Below are positions 48,328 to 58,264 of a DNA stretch of 64,000 bases, one piece after another. This stretch comes from Coriobacteriia bacterium (lineage in GTDB: Bacteria; Actinomycetota; Coriobacteriia; Anaerosomatales; SLCP01). Made by a program: the position numbers and the translations under genes. The stretch covers positions 1 through 64,000 of the forward strand of contig SKMN01000020.1 in the NCBI GenBank assembly GCA_007121015.1. Reading direction: 5' to 3'. Every line of letters begins with the position of its first letter. The first letter of the stretch is position 1. The notes below the pieces were generated by a model that ran no database searches, was not told the origin of the DNA, and was given only the letters and a program-made list of their open reading frames with translations.

Positions 48328-49074
48328 CTACCGTGCGGCCGCGGTGACCGGCCACGAACGTGCCGGCTCTCCCACGGTGATACTCATCGGTGTCTGCCCC
48401 CTCGCCGCGCAGGTGTGTGCGAGCGTCTTCATGTCGCACGGCATCCTGAGGTGGCGGACGGACATCCCATCGGGCACCGCAAGCCTGACCTTGGGCGTGA
48501 GCACGAACGCTCCGGTGATGCCCGCTTCGAGCAGAAGTTCGAGCACAGGTTCGAGCCACGTCTTGGAGCACGCGACGAGGGCGATCTGCGCGTCCAGGTC
48601 AGGGTCGAGGTTCGGCAGTTCGGTCACGTGGGCCACCTGACGCTCGCCAACGACGATACCCACTTCTTCGGGGAGCTCGGAGAAGTAAGCGACCGAACTC
48701 ACGCCATACGAATCCGCCGGGATGAGCATCTCGAGTGCTTGAAGCATGGTGGCCGTACCGATGCGTACCACCGGGTAGTCCTCACGCAAGCCGAGGCACT
48801 CCTGGATCGCGGAGTGAAGCCCGTAGAGCCGGTACCCGATGCCGCGCCTGCCGTTCCCGGCCACGTATGACAGGTCCCTGCGTACGGTCGTTTCTCGGAT
48901 ACCGAGATCCCCCGCGATGTCCGACGACGTCAGCAGGCGGTCCTCCTCGCCAGAACGGATCGTCTCGCCGAGGTGGCAATCGTAGAGTGCAAGCCGGTAG
49001 AGGGTCGCCTCCGGAGGTCTGATGTACGGTGCCATGGGTATCCCGCCCCCCATCGTGATGAACTGTTTCACCAT
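48328..49074 (-). CDS. Rex-like winged-helix redox regulator with divergent C-terminal domain
   Basis: EATLYRLALYDCHLGE...LLTSSDIAGDLGIRETTVRRDLSYVAGNGRRGIGYRLYGLHSAIQECLG resembles Rex N-terminus. Confidence 0.65.
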   Translation of the reverse strand: MVKQFITMGGGIPMAPYIRPPEATLYRLALYDCHLGETIRSGEEDRLLTSSDIAGDLGIRETTVRRDLSYVAGNGRRGIGYRLYGLHSAIQECLGLREDYPVVRIGTATMLQALEMLIPADSYGVSSVAYFSELPEEVGIVVGERQVAHVTELPNLDPDLDAQIALVACSKTWLEPVLELLLEAGITGAFVLTPKVRLAVPDGMSVRHLRMPCDMKTLAHTCAARGQTPMSITVGEPARSWPVTAAAR

Positions 49075-49147
49075 CACGATGGCGCCGCGGAAGCTCCGTG
49101 CGCGACGGGGATACCCCGCGGGTGTCCGTGGGGGAATCCCCCGCCCA

Positions 49148-50041
49148 CTACCTGCCGACGTGCTCGCGCAGGTAGGTGACGAACTCCTCGGATGCGCGCG
49201 TCGGGGTCGCGCGGGACATGACGAGGTACAGTGGCCGAGAGGCCGGGAACCCCGCAAGCGGCACCGTGGCGACCGTCCCCAGCTCGAGCGCCTTCTCCGC
49301 CACCCACGAACTCACCATTCCCAGCCCCATGCCGCCCTCGACGGCGTTCAGTATCGCCTCTCCCGTTCCGAGTTCGGTCAACACGCGCAACTCGGCGGGG
49401 TCGATCCCTACATCGCGCAGGGCCTGCTCCGCCACCTGCCGGGTACCCGAGCCTTCTTCGCGCATGACGAACGGTTCGCGGACGACGTCATCGGCAGCGA
49501 CCGAGTCTGCAGTGGCGAACGGGTGGTCCTTCGGGCAGAGCATCACGATGCTATCGGTACCGAGCTTCTCGAACTCGACCCGCGCACCTTTCACCACGGC
49601 GCCGGCCATACCGAGGTGCACCTCGCCCGAGGCGACGGCGGCGACGATCTCGGTAGTGTCGGCGACCGCGAGCGAAACGCTCACCTCGGGATACTGCTTC
49701 AGGAACGAGCCGAGGAGGCGTGGCAGCACGTACTGCCCGGGAGTGGTGCTCGCAGCGATGGAAAGCCTGCCGGTGACGGTCTCCGAGAGACGCGAGATGT
49801 CCTCCCTCGCCGCCTCGAGGTCCACGAGCACGCGGCGTGCGTGCGGAAGGAGCGTCCGTCCGGACTCGGTGAGTTCGACCTTGCGATAGGAGCGGTCGAA
49901 GAGTGTCACGCCGAGGTCGGCCTCAAGGCCTTGCACCTGCATGGTCACCGCAGGCTGCGACACGCCCAGGTCACGCGCGGCCGCTGAGAACGAGCCGTTC
50001 TCGACGACCTTGACGAACGCAGTGATCTGTCCGAGGTTCAC
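49148..50041 (-). CDS. LysR-family transcriptional regulator
   Basis: ITAFVKVVENGSFSAAARDLGVSQPAVTMQVQGLEADLGVTLFDR. Confidence 0.94.
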   Translation of the reverse strand: MNLGQITAFVKVVENGSFSAAARDLGVSQPAVTMQVQGLEADLGVTLFDRSYRKVELTESGRTLLPHARRVLVDLEAAREDISRLSETVTGRLSIAASTTPGQYVLPRLLGSFLKQYPEVSVSLAVADTTEIVAAVASGEVHLGMAGAVVKGARVEFEKLGTDSIVMLCPKDHPFATADSVAADDVVREPFVMREEGSGTRQVAEQALRDVGIDPAELRVLTELGTGEAILNAVEGGMGLGMVSSWVAEKALELGTVATVPLAGFPASRPLYLVMSRATPTRASEEFVTYLREHVGR

Positions 50042-50146
50042 CGGTGCATCCTCCCCATCGTCCGAGACACGGGCTAGACATCATCGTACCCGATTGCATC
50101 GCGATCGTGCCGTTTGAGCGGCGCTCTGCGGTGGTACCATGCACAC

Positions 50147-50590
50147 ATGAGCACAAGTGATAATCATTCTCACTATGGACGCGGACGCGTGACCGCTCCT
50201 CGGCGGGTCATCGCCTCGGCGGTCGACCGGTTAGGACGCGCGTTCACGATCGACGACCTCGTGGCCGAGGTCCGTGCGCTCGCGCCGAGCGTCGGCATCG
50301 CGACCGTATACCGGGCCGTCGCCGCCATGGAGGCGGCGCACGCCGTGGAGCGCGTGGGCACCCGGGACGAGAGCGCATTGTACGTGAGGTGCACCGCGGA
50401 CGGCCACCACCACCACCTCGTATGTACGGGGTGTGGCCTCGTCGCCCACGCGACCTGTCCGCTCGATGACGTGCCGCCTCTTCACGGCACCGAAGGATTC
50501 GTCGTGACCGCCCACGAGCTGACGTTGTACGGATTGTGCGCCGGATGCGCCACGGAGGTCTCGCCCGCCAGCGAACTGCCAAGGAGCTGA
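50147..50590 (+). CDS. Fur-family metal-responsive regulator
   Basis: Winged helix plus HHHHLVCTGCGLVAHATCP metal site and C-terminal CAGCATE. Confidence 0.88.
   Translation: MSTSDNHSHYGRGRVTAPRRVIASAVDRLGRAFTIDDLVAEVRALAPSVGIATVYRAVAAMEAAHAVERVGTRDESALYVRCTADGHHHHLVCTGCGLVAHATCPLDDVPPLHGTEGFVVTAHELTLYGLCAGCATEVSPASELPRS
50158..50172. promoter_or_regulatory. Fur/Zur-box-like palindrome overlapping the Fur-family gene start
   Basis: TGATAAT-C-ATTCTCA, one mismatch from 7-1-7 TGATAAT-N-ATTATCA. Confidence 0.45.
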
Positions 50591-50597
50591 TCTGCCC

Positions 50598-51503
50598 ATG
50601 TCTCACATTCACATTCCCGACGGCGTCCTCCCCGTCTGGCTCTGGGTCGCCGGCTGGGCCGTGGCCCTCGCCATGGTAGGCGCAGCAGGCGTGCTCGCAT
50701 CGCGCTCGGGCGCTCGGCGCAAGGTGCCCTTGGTAGGCGTGGTTGCCGCGCTCATGATCGTAGGCATGTCATCGGAGATCGTACCTATCGCCTATCACAT
50801 CAACCTCTCGGTGATCGGCGGGATACTGCTCGGTCCCGCTCTGTCGGTCGTCACGGCGTTCATCGTGGGCCTCATCCTCGCTATGCTCGGTCACGGTGGC
50901 GTGACCGTCCTCGGACTGAACACGATGGTGATAGGCGCCGAGATGGTGATCGGCTGGGCGCTCTTCCACGCCGTGCTCCGCGCCATCGGACGCCCTCGCG
51001 CAGCTCTCGGCGCCGGGCTTGCGACCGTCGTGACGCTCGCCATCACGACGACGTTCGTCGTGGGGATCGTGTGGATCGGCGGAGCGGTCGATGCGGCGGC
51101 GCACGAGACCGGCGCGCTCGACCCGGCGACGCTGCGGTTCGAGGACCCATTCGAGCACGGCGTGTTCGAGATCGGCTTGTTCGGGGGTGGACACGACCAC
51201 GATCACGACCACGATCACGATCACGACGACGGGCACGACCACGACAACGACTACGAAGCCCACCACTACGACGACGAAGACCACCACGACGACGAGGTTG
51301 CGGCCGACTCCGAGCGCTACCTGTCGGTAGGCCGCTTCGCCGCCGTCGTCTACACGCTCGGACCCATCGGCTGGCTTATCGAGGCGCTCGTGACAGCGGG
51401 TATCATCGGCTATGTCGCCGGCGTACGTCCCCGCATGGTGTTCGAAGGCGCGCTCGCCGAGGACAAGTCCCCCATACCCGGGGATGAGTCGGGAGGTCAC
51501 TAG
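50598..51503 (+). CDS. CbiM/NikM-like ECF transporter substrate-binding membrane component with Asp/His-rich loop
   Basis: N-terminal HIHIPDGVLPVWLW; loop GGGHDHDHDHDHDHDDGHDHDNDYEAHHYDDEDHHDDE. Confidence 0.88.
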   Translation: MSHIHIPDGVLPVWLWVAGWAVALAMVGAAGVLASRSGARRKVPLVGVVAALMIVGMSSEIVPIAYHINLSVIGGILLGPALSVVTAFIVGLILAMLGHGGVTVLGLNTMVIGAEMVIGWALFHAVLRAIGRPRAALGAGLATVVTLAITTTFVVGIVWIGGAVDAAAHETGALDPATLRFEDPFEHGVFEIGLFGGGHDHDHDHDHDHDDGHDHDNDYEAHHYDDEDHHDDEVAADSERYLSVGRFAAVVYTLGPIGWLIEALVTAGIIGYVAGVRPRMVFEGALAEDKSPIPGDESGGH

Positions 51504-52303
51504 TGCACATCGGCCGGATCGACAGCTCGGCCACACTCGGCGATTCGTGGCTCCACCGCGTCTCGCCCAAGAGCAAGCTGCTGGCGTTCGCCACGGTGCT
51601 CGCCGCGGTCATCGTGAGCTGGAACGTCCTCGTGGTCGGATCGCTGACAATAGCTCTCGTCGCGGTCGCGGTGTCCGCTCGCCTCGACAGCAGACTCGCA
51701 GCATCGCTCGCGATATATCCGGCCATGTTCGCGCTCATCTTCGCGTTCAGCGCCGCTACGAGCCTCCTTGGGGGCGTGGTCATCGTCCTCAAGGCGACGA
51801 CCGCTGCGCTCGGAGCCGTGATAGTGGTGCTGACCACCCCGTACCCGTACATCTTCGCTCCCCTGCAGCGCATCGTTCCCGGTATCGTCGGCGATGCCCT
51901 CCTCATGACGTACCGGTCGCTCTTCTTGCTTCTGGAGAAGTTCGGCAACCTGCTCACAGCGGCCCGGCTCCGCTCGGGGATCAGAGCAGGACACCCGGTA
52001 CGTGCGGCCCGGGCCACGACCCGCGCGCTCGGCGGACTGCTCCTCTACGCATTCGACCTCTCGCAGCGCTCCTACGACATCATGCGGATGCGCGGCTACG
52101 AAGGCCGCTTGCGCGTCACCTTGCCGAGGAGTGCGTCGCTTCCGACCGACGCCGCATTGCTGACAGGCGCACTCACGCTCCTCGCCGTCTCGATCACATG
52201 GCGCGTCGAGTGGCAGACGCTCAACCCGTTCAGCTGGGTCGTGCCAGTCGTGCCCGTGCTCGGGCTCGCGCTCGCCCTGATCGCCCGCAGGCGCAGCGCA
52301 TGA
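51503..52303 (+). CDS. CbiQ/EcfT-type transmembrane component
   Basis: WLHRVSPKSKLLAFATVLAAVIV; C-terminal ALGGLLLYAFDLSQRSYDIMRMRGYEGRL (Ala-Arg-Gly-like motif). Confidence 0.88.
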   Translation: MHIGRIDSSATLGDSWLHRVSPKSKLLAFATVLAAVIVSWNVLVVGSLTIALVAVAVSARLDSRLAASLAIYPAMFALIFAFSAATSLLGGVVIVLKATTAALGAVIVVLTTPYPYIFAPLQRIVPGIVGDALLMTYRSLFLLLEKFGNLLTAARLRSGIRAGHPVRAARATTRALGGLLLYAFDLSQRSYDIMRMRGYEGRLRVTLPRSASLPTDAALLTGALTLLAVSITWRVEWQTLNPFSWVVPVVPVLGLALALIARRRSA

Positions 52304-53181
52304 ACGGGTTCCGTCCGACATCGCGCCCCACCACGAACGACTCGCCGGTCGTGCACGTGAGCTGCGTGCGCCACTCCTACGAGGACGGCACCACGGTGCA
52401 CCTCTGCGGGCTCGACTTCGTGGTAGAGCGCGGCACCCGCGTCGCGGTGCTCGGCCCGAACGGTTCGGGCAAGACCACCCTCATCTACCACCTCCTCGGC
52501 CTGCTCAAGAGCCATGAGGGCGAGGTGCGCGTGTTCGGCGAGGACCCGGCGCGGGCGTGGCCCAAGATCCGCAAGCGCATAGGCGTCGTGTTGCAGAACG
52601 TCGACGAGCAGCTCCTCGCGCCCACCGTCGCCGACGACGTCGCGTTCTCGCCCCGCCAGTACGGCATGGCCGAGGAGGTGGTGGCCGGGCGTGTCGACGA
52701 GACGCTCGAACTCCTCGGCATACCTCATCTGCGCGACCGCGTGCCGCACAACCTTTCCGGGGGAGAGAAGCGCAAAGTCGCGCTTGCCGGCGCGCTCGTT
52801 ATGGAACCCGAGCTCCTCGTGCTCGACGAACCGTTCGAGGGACTCGATCCCACGTCGAGAGCAGCCTTCATCGGCCTGATCGAGCGGATATCTGCCGAGC
52901 GAGGTACCACGGTGGTCATGTCGACACACGACATCGACTCGGTGCCCGAGATGGCCGAGTACGCCTACGTCCTCGCGCCGGGCGGCGCGATCGTGTTCTC
53001 GGGTACGCCCGAGCAGGTCTTCAGCCAGGCGGACCTGTTGGCCGCCGGCAACATCAAGCCACCGATACTCGCCGAGCTGTTCACCGAACTCAAGCGCGCG
53101 GAGCCCGACGCGCCGGCGCCGGCGCTCTCGATCGAAGGCGCGGTCGAGGCGCTCGTGCAGTGGAGGCGTGGAGAGGCGTAG
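52300..53181 (+). CDS. CbiO/EcfA-type ATP-binding component
   Basis: GPNGSGKTTLIYHLLGLL, Q-loop, LSGGEKRKVALAGALVMEPELLVLDEPFEGLDP. Confidence 0.93.
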   Translation: MNGFRPTSRPTTNDSPVVHVSCVRHSYEDGTTVHLCGLDFVVERGTRVAVLGPNGSGKTTLIYHLLGLLKSHEGEVRVFGEDPARAWPKIRKRIGVVLQNVDEQLLAPTVADDVAFSPRQYGMAEEVVAGRVDETLELLGIPHLRDRVPHNLSGGEKRKVALAGALVMEPELLVLDEPFEGLDPTSRAAFIGLIERISAERGTTVVMSTHDIDSVPEMAEYAYVLAPGGAIVFSGTPEQVFSQADLLAAGNIKPPILAELFTELKRAEPDAPAPALSIEGAVEALVQWRRGEA

Positions 53182-53197
53182 AGGGCGAGTGCCCGCG

Positions 53198-54883
53198 CTA
53201 GCCGACCGGGCCGTCGCCGCCCGGGCGGTCCTTTTCGGCGATCGGTGCGTCAGTTGTACTCGCATCCGGGTACCGAAGCGGGATACGCAGCGTGAAGGTC
53301 GAACCTGCGCCCACGACGCTCTCAACGGTTATGTCTCCGCCGAGGAGGCGTGCGTGGGCGCGCGATATCGCCAGGCCGAGCCCCGTCCCGGTCGGCTTCG
53401 CGACATCGCCCGTGCGCACCTGCGTGAACTCCTCGAACACGGCGTCAAGGCGGTCGGGCGGGATGCCGGGTCCCGCATCCGCGACGTCGATGCGCAACAC
53501 GTCCCCCTCCAGCGATGGAGAGACGGTGACCGTGCCGTGCTCCGCGAACTTGACCGCGTTACCCACCAGGTTGATGAGTATCTGCTCGACTTTGGACCGG
53601 TCGGTGTGCGCTTCGTGATCGTGGACGCACGGACCGGCCTCGAGCTCGAGTCCCCTCTCCGCAGCGGCCGGCTGGAACAGCCCCACGACGCCCACGACCG
53701 TCTCGCACGGCTTGAACCGGCTGACCGTGACCCGCTCGACCCCGGCATCGAGCGCAGAGTACTCGAGCAGCTCCTCGACGAGGCCGAGGAGATGACGTCC
53801 GGAGTTCGCGATCATGTCGAGCTGTGTCCGCTGCTCTGCGGTGAGAGGGCCTGCCAACTCTTGCTTCATCGTTCCGGCGAACCCGATGACCGAGTTGAGC
53901 GGCGTGCGCAATTCGTGACTCAGGTTGGCGAGGAACCTGTCCCGGGCAGCGTTGGCGGCCACTACCTGCGCGTTCGCTGCCTCGAGTTCCGTGATGCGCC
54001 GGTCGATCTCGAGTGCGAGTTCATCGATCGTCCCGGCCAACTCCCGTATCTCGCTGGGCCCGCTCGCCCGGACTCCGTCCCTGAGCGGCCGGGTCCCGGA
54101 CGCGATCTCGCGCGCGCTCGCCCCCACCAGTGCGAGCGGACGGATGACCTCTCTGCGGGCGAAGGCGAACATGACCGCAAGCGTCACGAGGAGAAGGCCG
54201 AGGAGCATACCGGAGAGGCGGATCGCGACCCCGTCAGCACCAGCGTAAGCCACCTCGAGCGGTATGCGTATCGAGAGGGCCGAGGCCACCTCGCCCACCT
54301 CGCGTCCGAAGCTGCGGTCAGGACCGTAGTAGGCGACGAGCTCCGCAGGAGCTACGTCAGGCGTGCTGTGACACAGGAGGCACTGCTCTTCCATCACCTC
54401 GCCACGCTTGAGCAGGTAGAAGACCTGCTCCCCGTCGACCGCCCGAACGCCCGCGCGTTCCTCGAGTACCGGGTCCGCGTTCAGCGCCCGCAGGAACTCG
54501 GCCTCGTACGTGTCGGCTTCGTTCTCCGGACTGCGCGCATCGATCGCGCACTCCTTGTAGTAGTAGGCTCCCGAACCGGTGTCCGCGTAGCTGGCGATCC
54601 TGCGGACAGCGTACGTCGACGACATCCACGAGGGCTCGAACGAGCCGTCGTCGAGGACGGGGTCCGTCAGCCCGAACAGCTCGGGCTTGAGCTCATGGTT
54701 GAAGTAGCTGTGTATCGCCAGGTTCCGGGTGATCAGCAGGTCGGCCCTGTCGCGCGCGTCAGCCAGGACGTGCTCACGCAGCTGGTCCCTGACGAGCGCA
54801 ACGAGCGCTACCGAACTCGCCACGTAGACGATGACGATCAGCAGCACGAGGCGACCGGTGATGCTCCGAGCCCGATTGCGCAC
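53198..54883 (-). CDS. Membrane sensor histidine kinase with DUF3365/Tll0287-like c-heme (CLLCH) sensor domain
   Basis: EEQCLLCHSTPDVAPAELVAYYG; HAMP; FLANLSHELRTPLNSVIGF; NLVGNAVKFAEHG...GTGLGLAISRAHARLLGG. Confidence 0.9.
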   Translation of the reverse strand: MRNRARSITGRLVLLIVIVYVASSVALVALVRDQLREHVLADARDRADLLITRNLAIHSYFNHELKPELFGLTDPVLDDGSFEPSWMSSTYAVRRIASYADTGSGAYYYKECAIDARSPENEADTYEAEFLRALNADPVLEERAGVRAVDGEQVFYLLKRGEVMEEQCLLCHSTPDVAPAELVAYYGPDRSFGREVGEVASALSIRIPLEVAYAGADGVAIRLSGMLLGLLLVTLAVMFAFARREVIRPLALVGASAREIASGTRPLRDGVRASGPSEIRELAGTIDELALEIDRRITELEAANAQVVAANAARDRFLANLSHELRTPLNSVIGFAGTMKQELAGPLTAEQRTQLDMIANSGRHLLGLVEELLEYSALDAGVERVTVSRFKPCETVVGVVGLFQPAAAERGLELEAGPCVHDHEAHTDRSKVEQILINLVGNAVKFAEHGTVTVSPSLEGDVLRIDVADAGPGIPPDRLDAVFEEFTQVRTGDVAKPTGTGLGLAISRAHARLLGGDITVESVVGAGSTFTLRIPLRYPDASTTDAPIAEKDRPGGDGPVG

Positions 54884-55075
54884 GCTACCGCCTCTCCACG
54901 ATCGGCGCCGAACTGCGAGGTAGACCCTCACACACGATATCACGCGCATCTCGCCGGCCGATTGAAGAGGCAGCGAACTGGCGATACACATCATGAGGAG
55001 CGCTGTCGAGGTGCGTGCGCGGGCAACCCGTGACGATGGGCATCGCCTGCTGTGCGCGCACGAGGAGGAACGAGG

Positions 55076-57109
55076 GTGCACGACGACCATACGGGCGAAG
55101 CGGGGCATAAGGAACAGTCCGGGCAGGCGTCACACGACCGCCACGAGGGGCACTCGACCGAGATGTTCCGGCGCAAGTTCTGGCTCTCGCTCGCGCTCAC
55201 CGTGCCGGTCGTCTACTGGTCGACACACATCCAGGAGCTCCTCGGCTATCGCGCCCCCGTGTTCGCGGGGTCGGAATGGATTCCGCTCGTAGGCGGGACG
55301 GTGGTGTTCCTCTATGGCGGTCGCGTGTTCATCCAGGGCGCAGCACGCGAGCTTCGCGACCGCGCACCCGGGATGATGACGCTCATCTCGCTCGCCATCA
55401 TCGTCGCGTTCGTCTTCTCCTGGGTGGTGGACCTGGGCATCATCGTGGCCGAGTCCCTCTGGTGGGAACTCGCCACACTCGTCACGGTCATGCTCCTCGG
55501 CCACTGGATCGAGATGCGCTCGATCACCCAGGCCCAGGGTGCGCTCGACGAGCTGGCGAAGCTCCTGCCCGACACCGCGACCCGCATCACCGATGACGGC
55601 GAGGAGCGTATCGCCGTGAGCGAGTTGCGCGACGGCGACACGGTGCTCGTGCGCCCGGGCGAGAGCGTCCCCGTCGACGGCACCGTCACGTCCGGCGAGA
55701 GCGACGTGAACGAGGCGATGGTCACCGGCGAATCGCGTCCCGTCGACAAGGGTCCGGGCGACGAGGCCATCGCGGGCACCATCAACGGTGCGGGTTCGCT
55801 CCGCATCGAAGTGAGCAGGACCGGCGACGAAACGAAACTCTCCGGCATCATGCGACTCGTCGCAGACGCGCAGTCCTCCAAGTCACGCACCCAGCACCTC
55901 GCCGATCGCGCCGCACGACTGCTCACCGGCGTCGCTATCGCTGCTGGACTCGTGACGTTCGCTTCCTGGCGCATTATCGGTGCCGCGGTCGACTTCGCGG
56001 TCGTCAGGACGGTCACGGTGCTCGTCATCGCCTGTCCCCATGCGCTCGGCCTCGCGGTGCCGCTCGTCGTCGCGATCTCCACCACGCTCGGCGCACGCAA
56101 CGGGCTGCTCGTCCGGGACCGCCGGGGGCTGGAGGCGGCCCGGACCATCGACGTGGTGGTGTTCGACAAGACGGGCACGCTCACGATGGGCGAGTTCCGC
56201 GTCGTGAGCATGACGACCGCCGACGGCGTGTCCGAGGAAGAAGCGCTCGCCATCGCCGCCGCCGTCGAATCCGACTCCCAGCACCCCATCGCCCGGGGAA
56301 TCGTGAAGTCCGCCGAGGAACGCGACGTCGAGGTTCCCCGGGCCGAGGACTTCCGCTCGCTTCCCGGGCGTGGCGTCACCGCAACAGTCCGCGGGAACGC
56401 GTACCGCCTCGGCGGATCCGCGCTGCTGGAAGACGAAGATGGCGCCTCCCGCGACGCCGGTCTGCGCGAGGCCGCCGAACAAGCGGCGCAACGCGGCCAG
56501 GCTGCCATCTACCTGCTCGACGCGGACGGGACCGCACGTGCCGTGTTCGCGGTGGCGGACGCCGTACGCGAGGAGAGCCGTGCCGCAGTGGAAGCACTGC
56601 ACGACCGCGACATCGAGGTCGCGATGCTCACCGGTGATGCGCAGGCTGTAGCCGATGCGGTCGCAGAGGAGCTCGGGATCGACACGGTCTTCGCGGAGGT
56701 CCTGCCGGAAGACAAGGCTGCTGCGATCATGCGGCTGCAGCAGGAGGGCAAGCGCGTGGCGATGGTGGGCGATGGCGTGAACGACGCACCCGCGCTCGCG
56801 ACAGCCGACGTCGGCATCGCGATCGGGGCGGGCACCGACGTGGCCGTGGAAGCCGGTGACATCGTCCTCGTGCGCTCCGATCCCCGCGACATCCCGCGGA
56901 TCGTGACTCTTTCGCGCGCGACATATCGCAAGATGTTGCAGAACCTGTGGTGGGCTGCCGGCTACAACATCTTCGCGATACCGTTGGCGGCGGGCGCGCT
57001 CGCAGCATGGGGCGTCGTGCTCACGCCAGCGCTGGGAGCGGTCTTCATGTCGGCGAGCACCGTGATCGTCGCCGCGAACGCCCAGTTACTCAGGCGGTGG
57101 GACGGGTAG
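55076..57109 (+). CDS. CPH-type (CopB-like) heavy-metal P1B ATPase
   Basis: TM motif VIACPHALGLAVPLVVAIS, DKTGTLTMGEF, GDGVNDAPALATADVGIAIG; His-rich N-terminus; RBS gaggagg. Confidence 0.93.
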   Translation: MHDDHTGEAGHKEQSGQASHDRHEGHSTEMFRRKFWLSLALTVPVVYWSTHIQELLGYRAPVFAGSEWIPLVGGTVVFLYGGRVFIQGAARELRDRAPGMMTLISLAIIVAFVFSWVVDLGIIVAESLWWELATLVTVMLLGHWIEMRSITQAQGALDELAKLLPDTATRITDDGEERIAVSELRDGDTVLVRPGESVPVDGTVTSGESDVNEAMVTGESRPVDKGPGDEAIAGTINGAGSLRIEVSRTGDETKLSGIMRLVADAQSSKSRTQHLADRAARLLTGVAIAAGLVTFASWRIIGAAVDFAVVRTVTVLVIACPHALGLAVPLVVAISTTLGARNGLLVRDRRGLEAARTIDVVVFDKTGTLTMGEFRVVSMTTADGVSEEEALAIAAAVESDSQHPIARGIVKSAEERDVEVPRAEDFRSLPGRGVTATVRGNAYRLGGSALLEDEDGASRDAGLREAAEQAAQRGQAAIYLLDADGTARAVFAVADAVREESRAAVEALHDRDIEVAMLTGDAQAVADAVAEELGIDTVFAEVLPEDKAAAIMRLQQEGKRVAMVGDGVNDAPALATADVGIAIGAGTDVAVEAGDIVLVRSDPRDIPRIVTLSRATYRKMLQNLWWAAGYNIFAIPLAAGALAAWGVVLTPALGAVFMSASTVIVAANAQLLRRWDG

Positions 57110-57214
57110 CGCGGCAGAGCGTAACCAGCCACCGTGGCGACAGCGCCCGCAGTGCGCCGACAGACTCGATCGCGACCGCTGCGCGTACGAACGGTGGCAC
57201 CTCGCCCTCAACGG

Positions 57215-57790
57215 CTACCGTTCCCCGCGAGCGCCGGAGCGGCCGATCCGCTCCTGAAGCTCTCCCGCACTCGGCCACGCGTATCGGATTCCACGGGCCT
57301 CACCGCCCCCAGGCACGACACGCATCTCCTGCTCTACCGATACTCCGCCGATGCTCTCATAGAAGCTGACTGCTGAGCGATTCTCAGCGTAGACCCACAA
57401 CCACACACCGTGGACGCTGCTGGTGGCCGCGATCCATTCGCAGGCGTGCCAGATCAGTTCCTTTGCCACGCCCCGTCCCCGCGCGTGTCGAGCTACATGC
57501 AGATTGTGGATCCTCGTGCCCCACAGCGGGTGCGCATCTCCGAGGACGTAGACGAAGCCGACGGGATGGTCGCCGATCGAGGCGATCCATCCCTGCTCAT
57601 CGGTGTGAGGCGACGCGAGTCTCTTGTTCCAGAACCGCAGCCGATCAGATTCCAGGTCTTCAGTGAGGTAGTCATCACTCGCGATGCCAGTGTAGATCTC
57701 GCGCCAACTAGCCGCGTGCAAGCCGGCAACCTCGTATGAATCAGCGGTTCCCATGATGCGGACATCAACGTGTGGCACGCTTCCGGTCAC
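57215..57790 (-). CDS. GNAT-family N-acetyltransferase
   Basis: IHNLHVARHARGRGVAKELIWHACEWI...VYAENRSAVSFYESIGG. Confidence 0.9.
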   Translation of the reverse strand: MTGSVPHVDVRIMGTADSYEVAGLHAASWREIYTGIASDDYLTEDLESDRLRFWNKRLASPHTDEQGWIASIGDHPVGFVYVLGDAHPLWGTRIHNLHVARHARGRGVAKELIWHACEWIAATSSVHGVWLWVYAENRSAVSFYESIGGVSVEQEMRVVPGGGEARGIRYAWPSAGELQERIGRSGARGER

Positions 57791-57808
57791 CGGAGAATCA
57801 CCCGACGC

Positions 57809-58264
57809 TCACGCCAGAAGCGCCAACACGGCAAGCGAAGACCATCCCGCCGCCATGAGGTACGGTGTCAGGCGCAACAACATCGACGTAGGCGACGTGC
57901 GCAAACCGCCTCCGTCCCCACTCCGGGGCGTCACCACCCAGCAGTTGCGGTCGTCCGTGAGGCACCTCTCGAGCCGCATGACAGCCTCCTTCCGAGTGCC
58001 GAGGTATTTGACACCGTAATGCAGCGCCACCCCGAACACGAAGCACGTGAGGAGACCACCGGCTGAGACCGCGAGAACCAGGACCGCGTCGCTCGAAGTG
58101 AGCGGGAACAGCCCGCCTTCGAGGTCCAACGTGAACCCGAGGATCGCGAGCAGACCGCCGGAGACGTAGAAGAGGTTGTTCAGCTTGACCCAGTTGAGCT
58201 TGTCTTCATGCAAGTAGAGGTCTACCGCGCGGTCGTAGAGATGGACCTTCATGTCATCTTCCAC
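57809..58264 (-). CDS. Small membrane protein of unknown function
   Basis: 151 aa, three hydrophobic segments. Confidence 0.6.
   Translation of the reverse strand: MEDDMKVHLYDRAVDLYLHEDKLNWVKLNNLFYVSGGLLAILGFTLDLEGGLFPLTSSDAVLVLAVSAGGLLTCFVFGVALHYGVKYLGTRKEAVMRLERCLTDDRNCWVVTPRSGDGGGLRTSPTSMLLRLTPYLMAAGWSSLAVLALLA

Noticed and set aside
51188-51300. CACGAT/GACCAC short tandem repeat considered as a non-coding repeat or CRISPR-like element
   Set aside because: It encodes the HD-rich loop of the CbiM-like protein in frame; no spacer/repeat structure.
53168-55033. 621-aa plus-strand ORF
   Set aside because: Antisense to the sensor histidine kinase with unmistakable HisKA/HATPase motifs.
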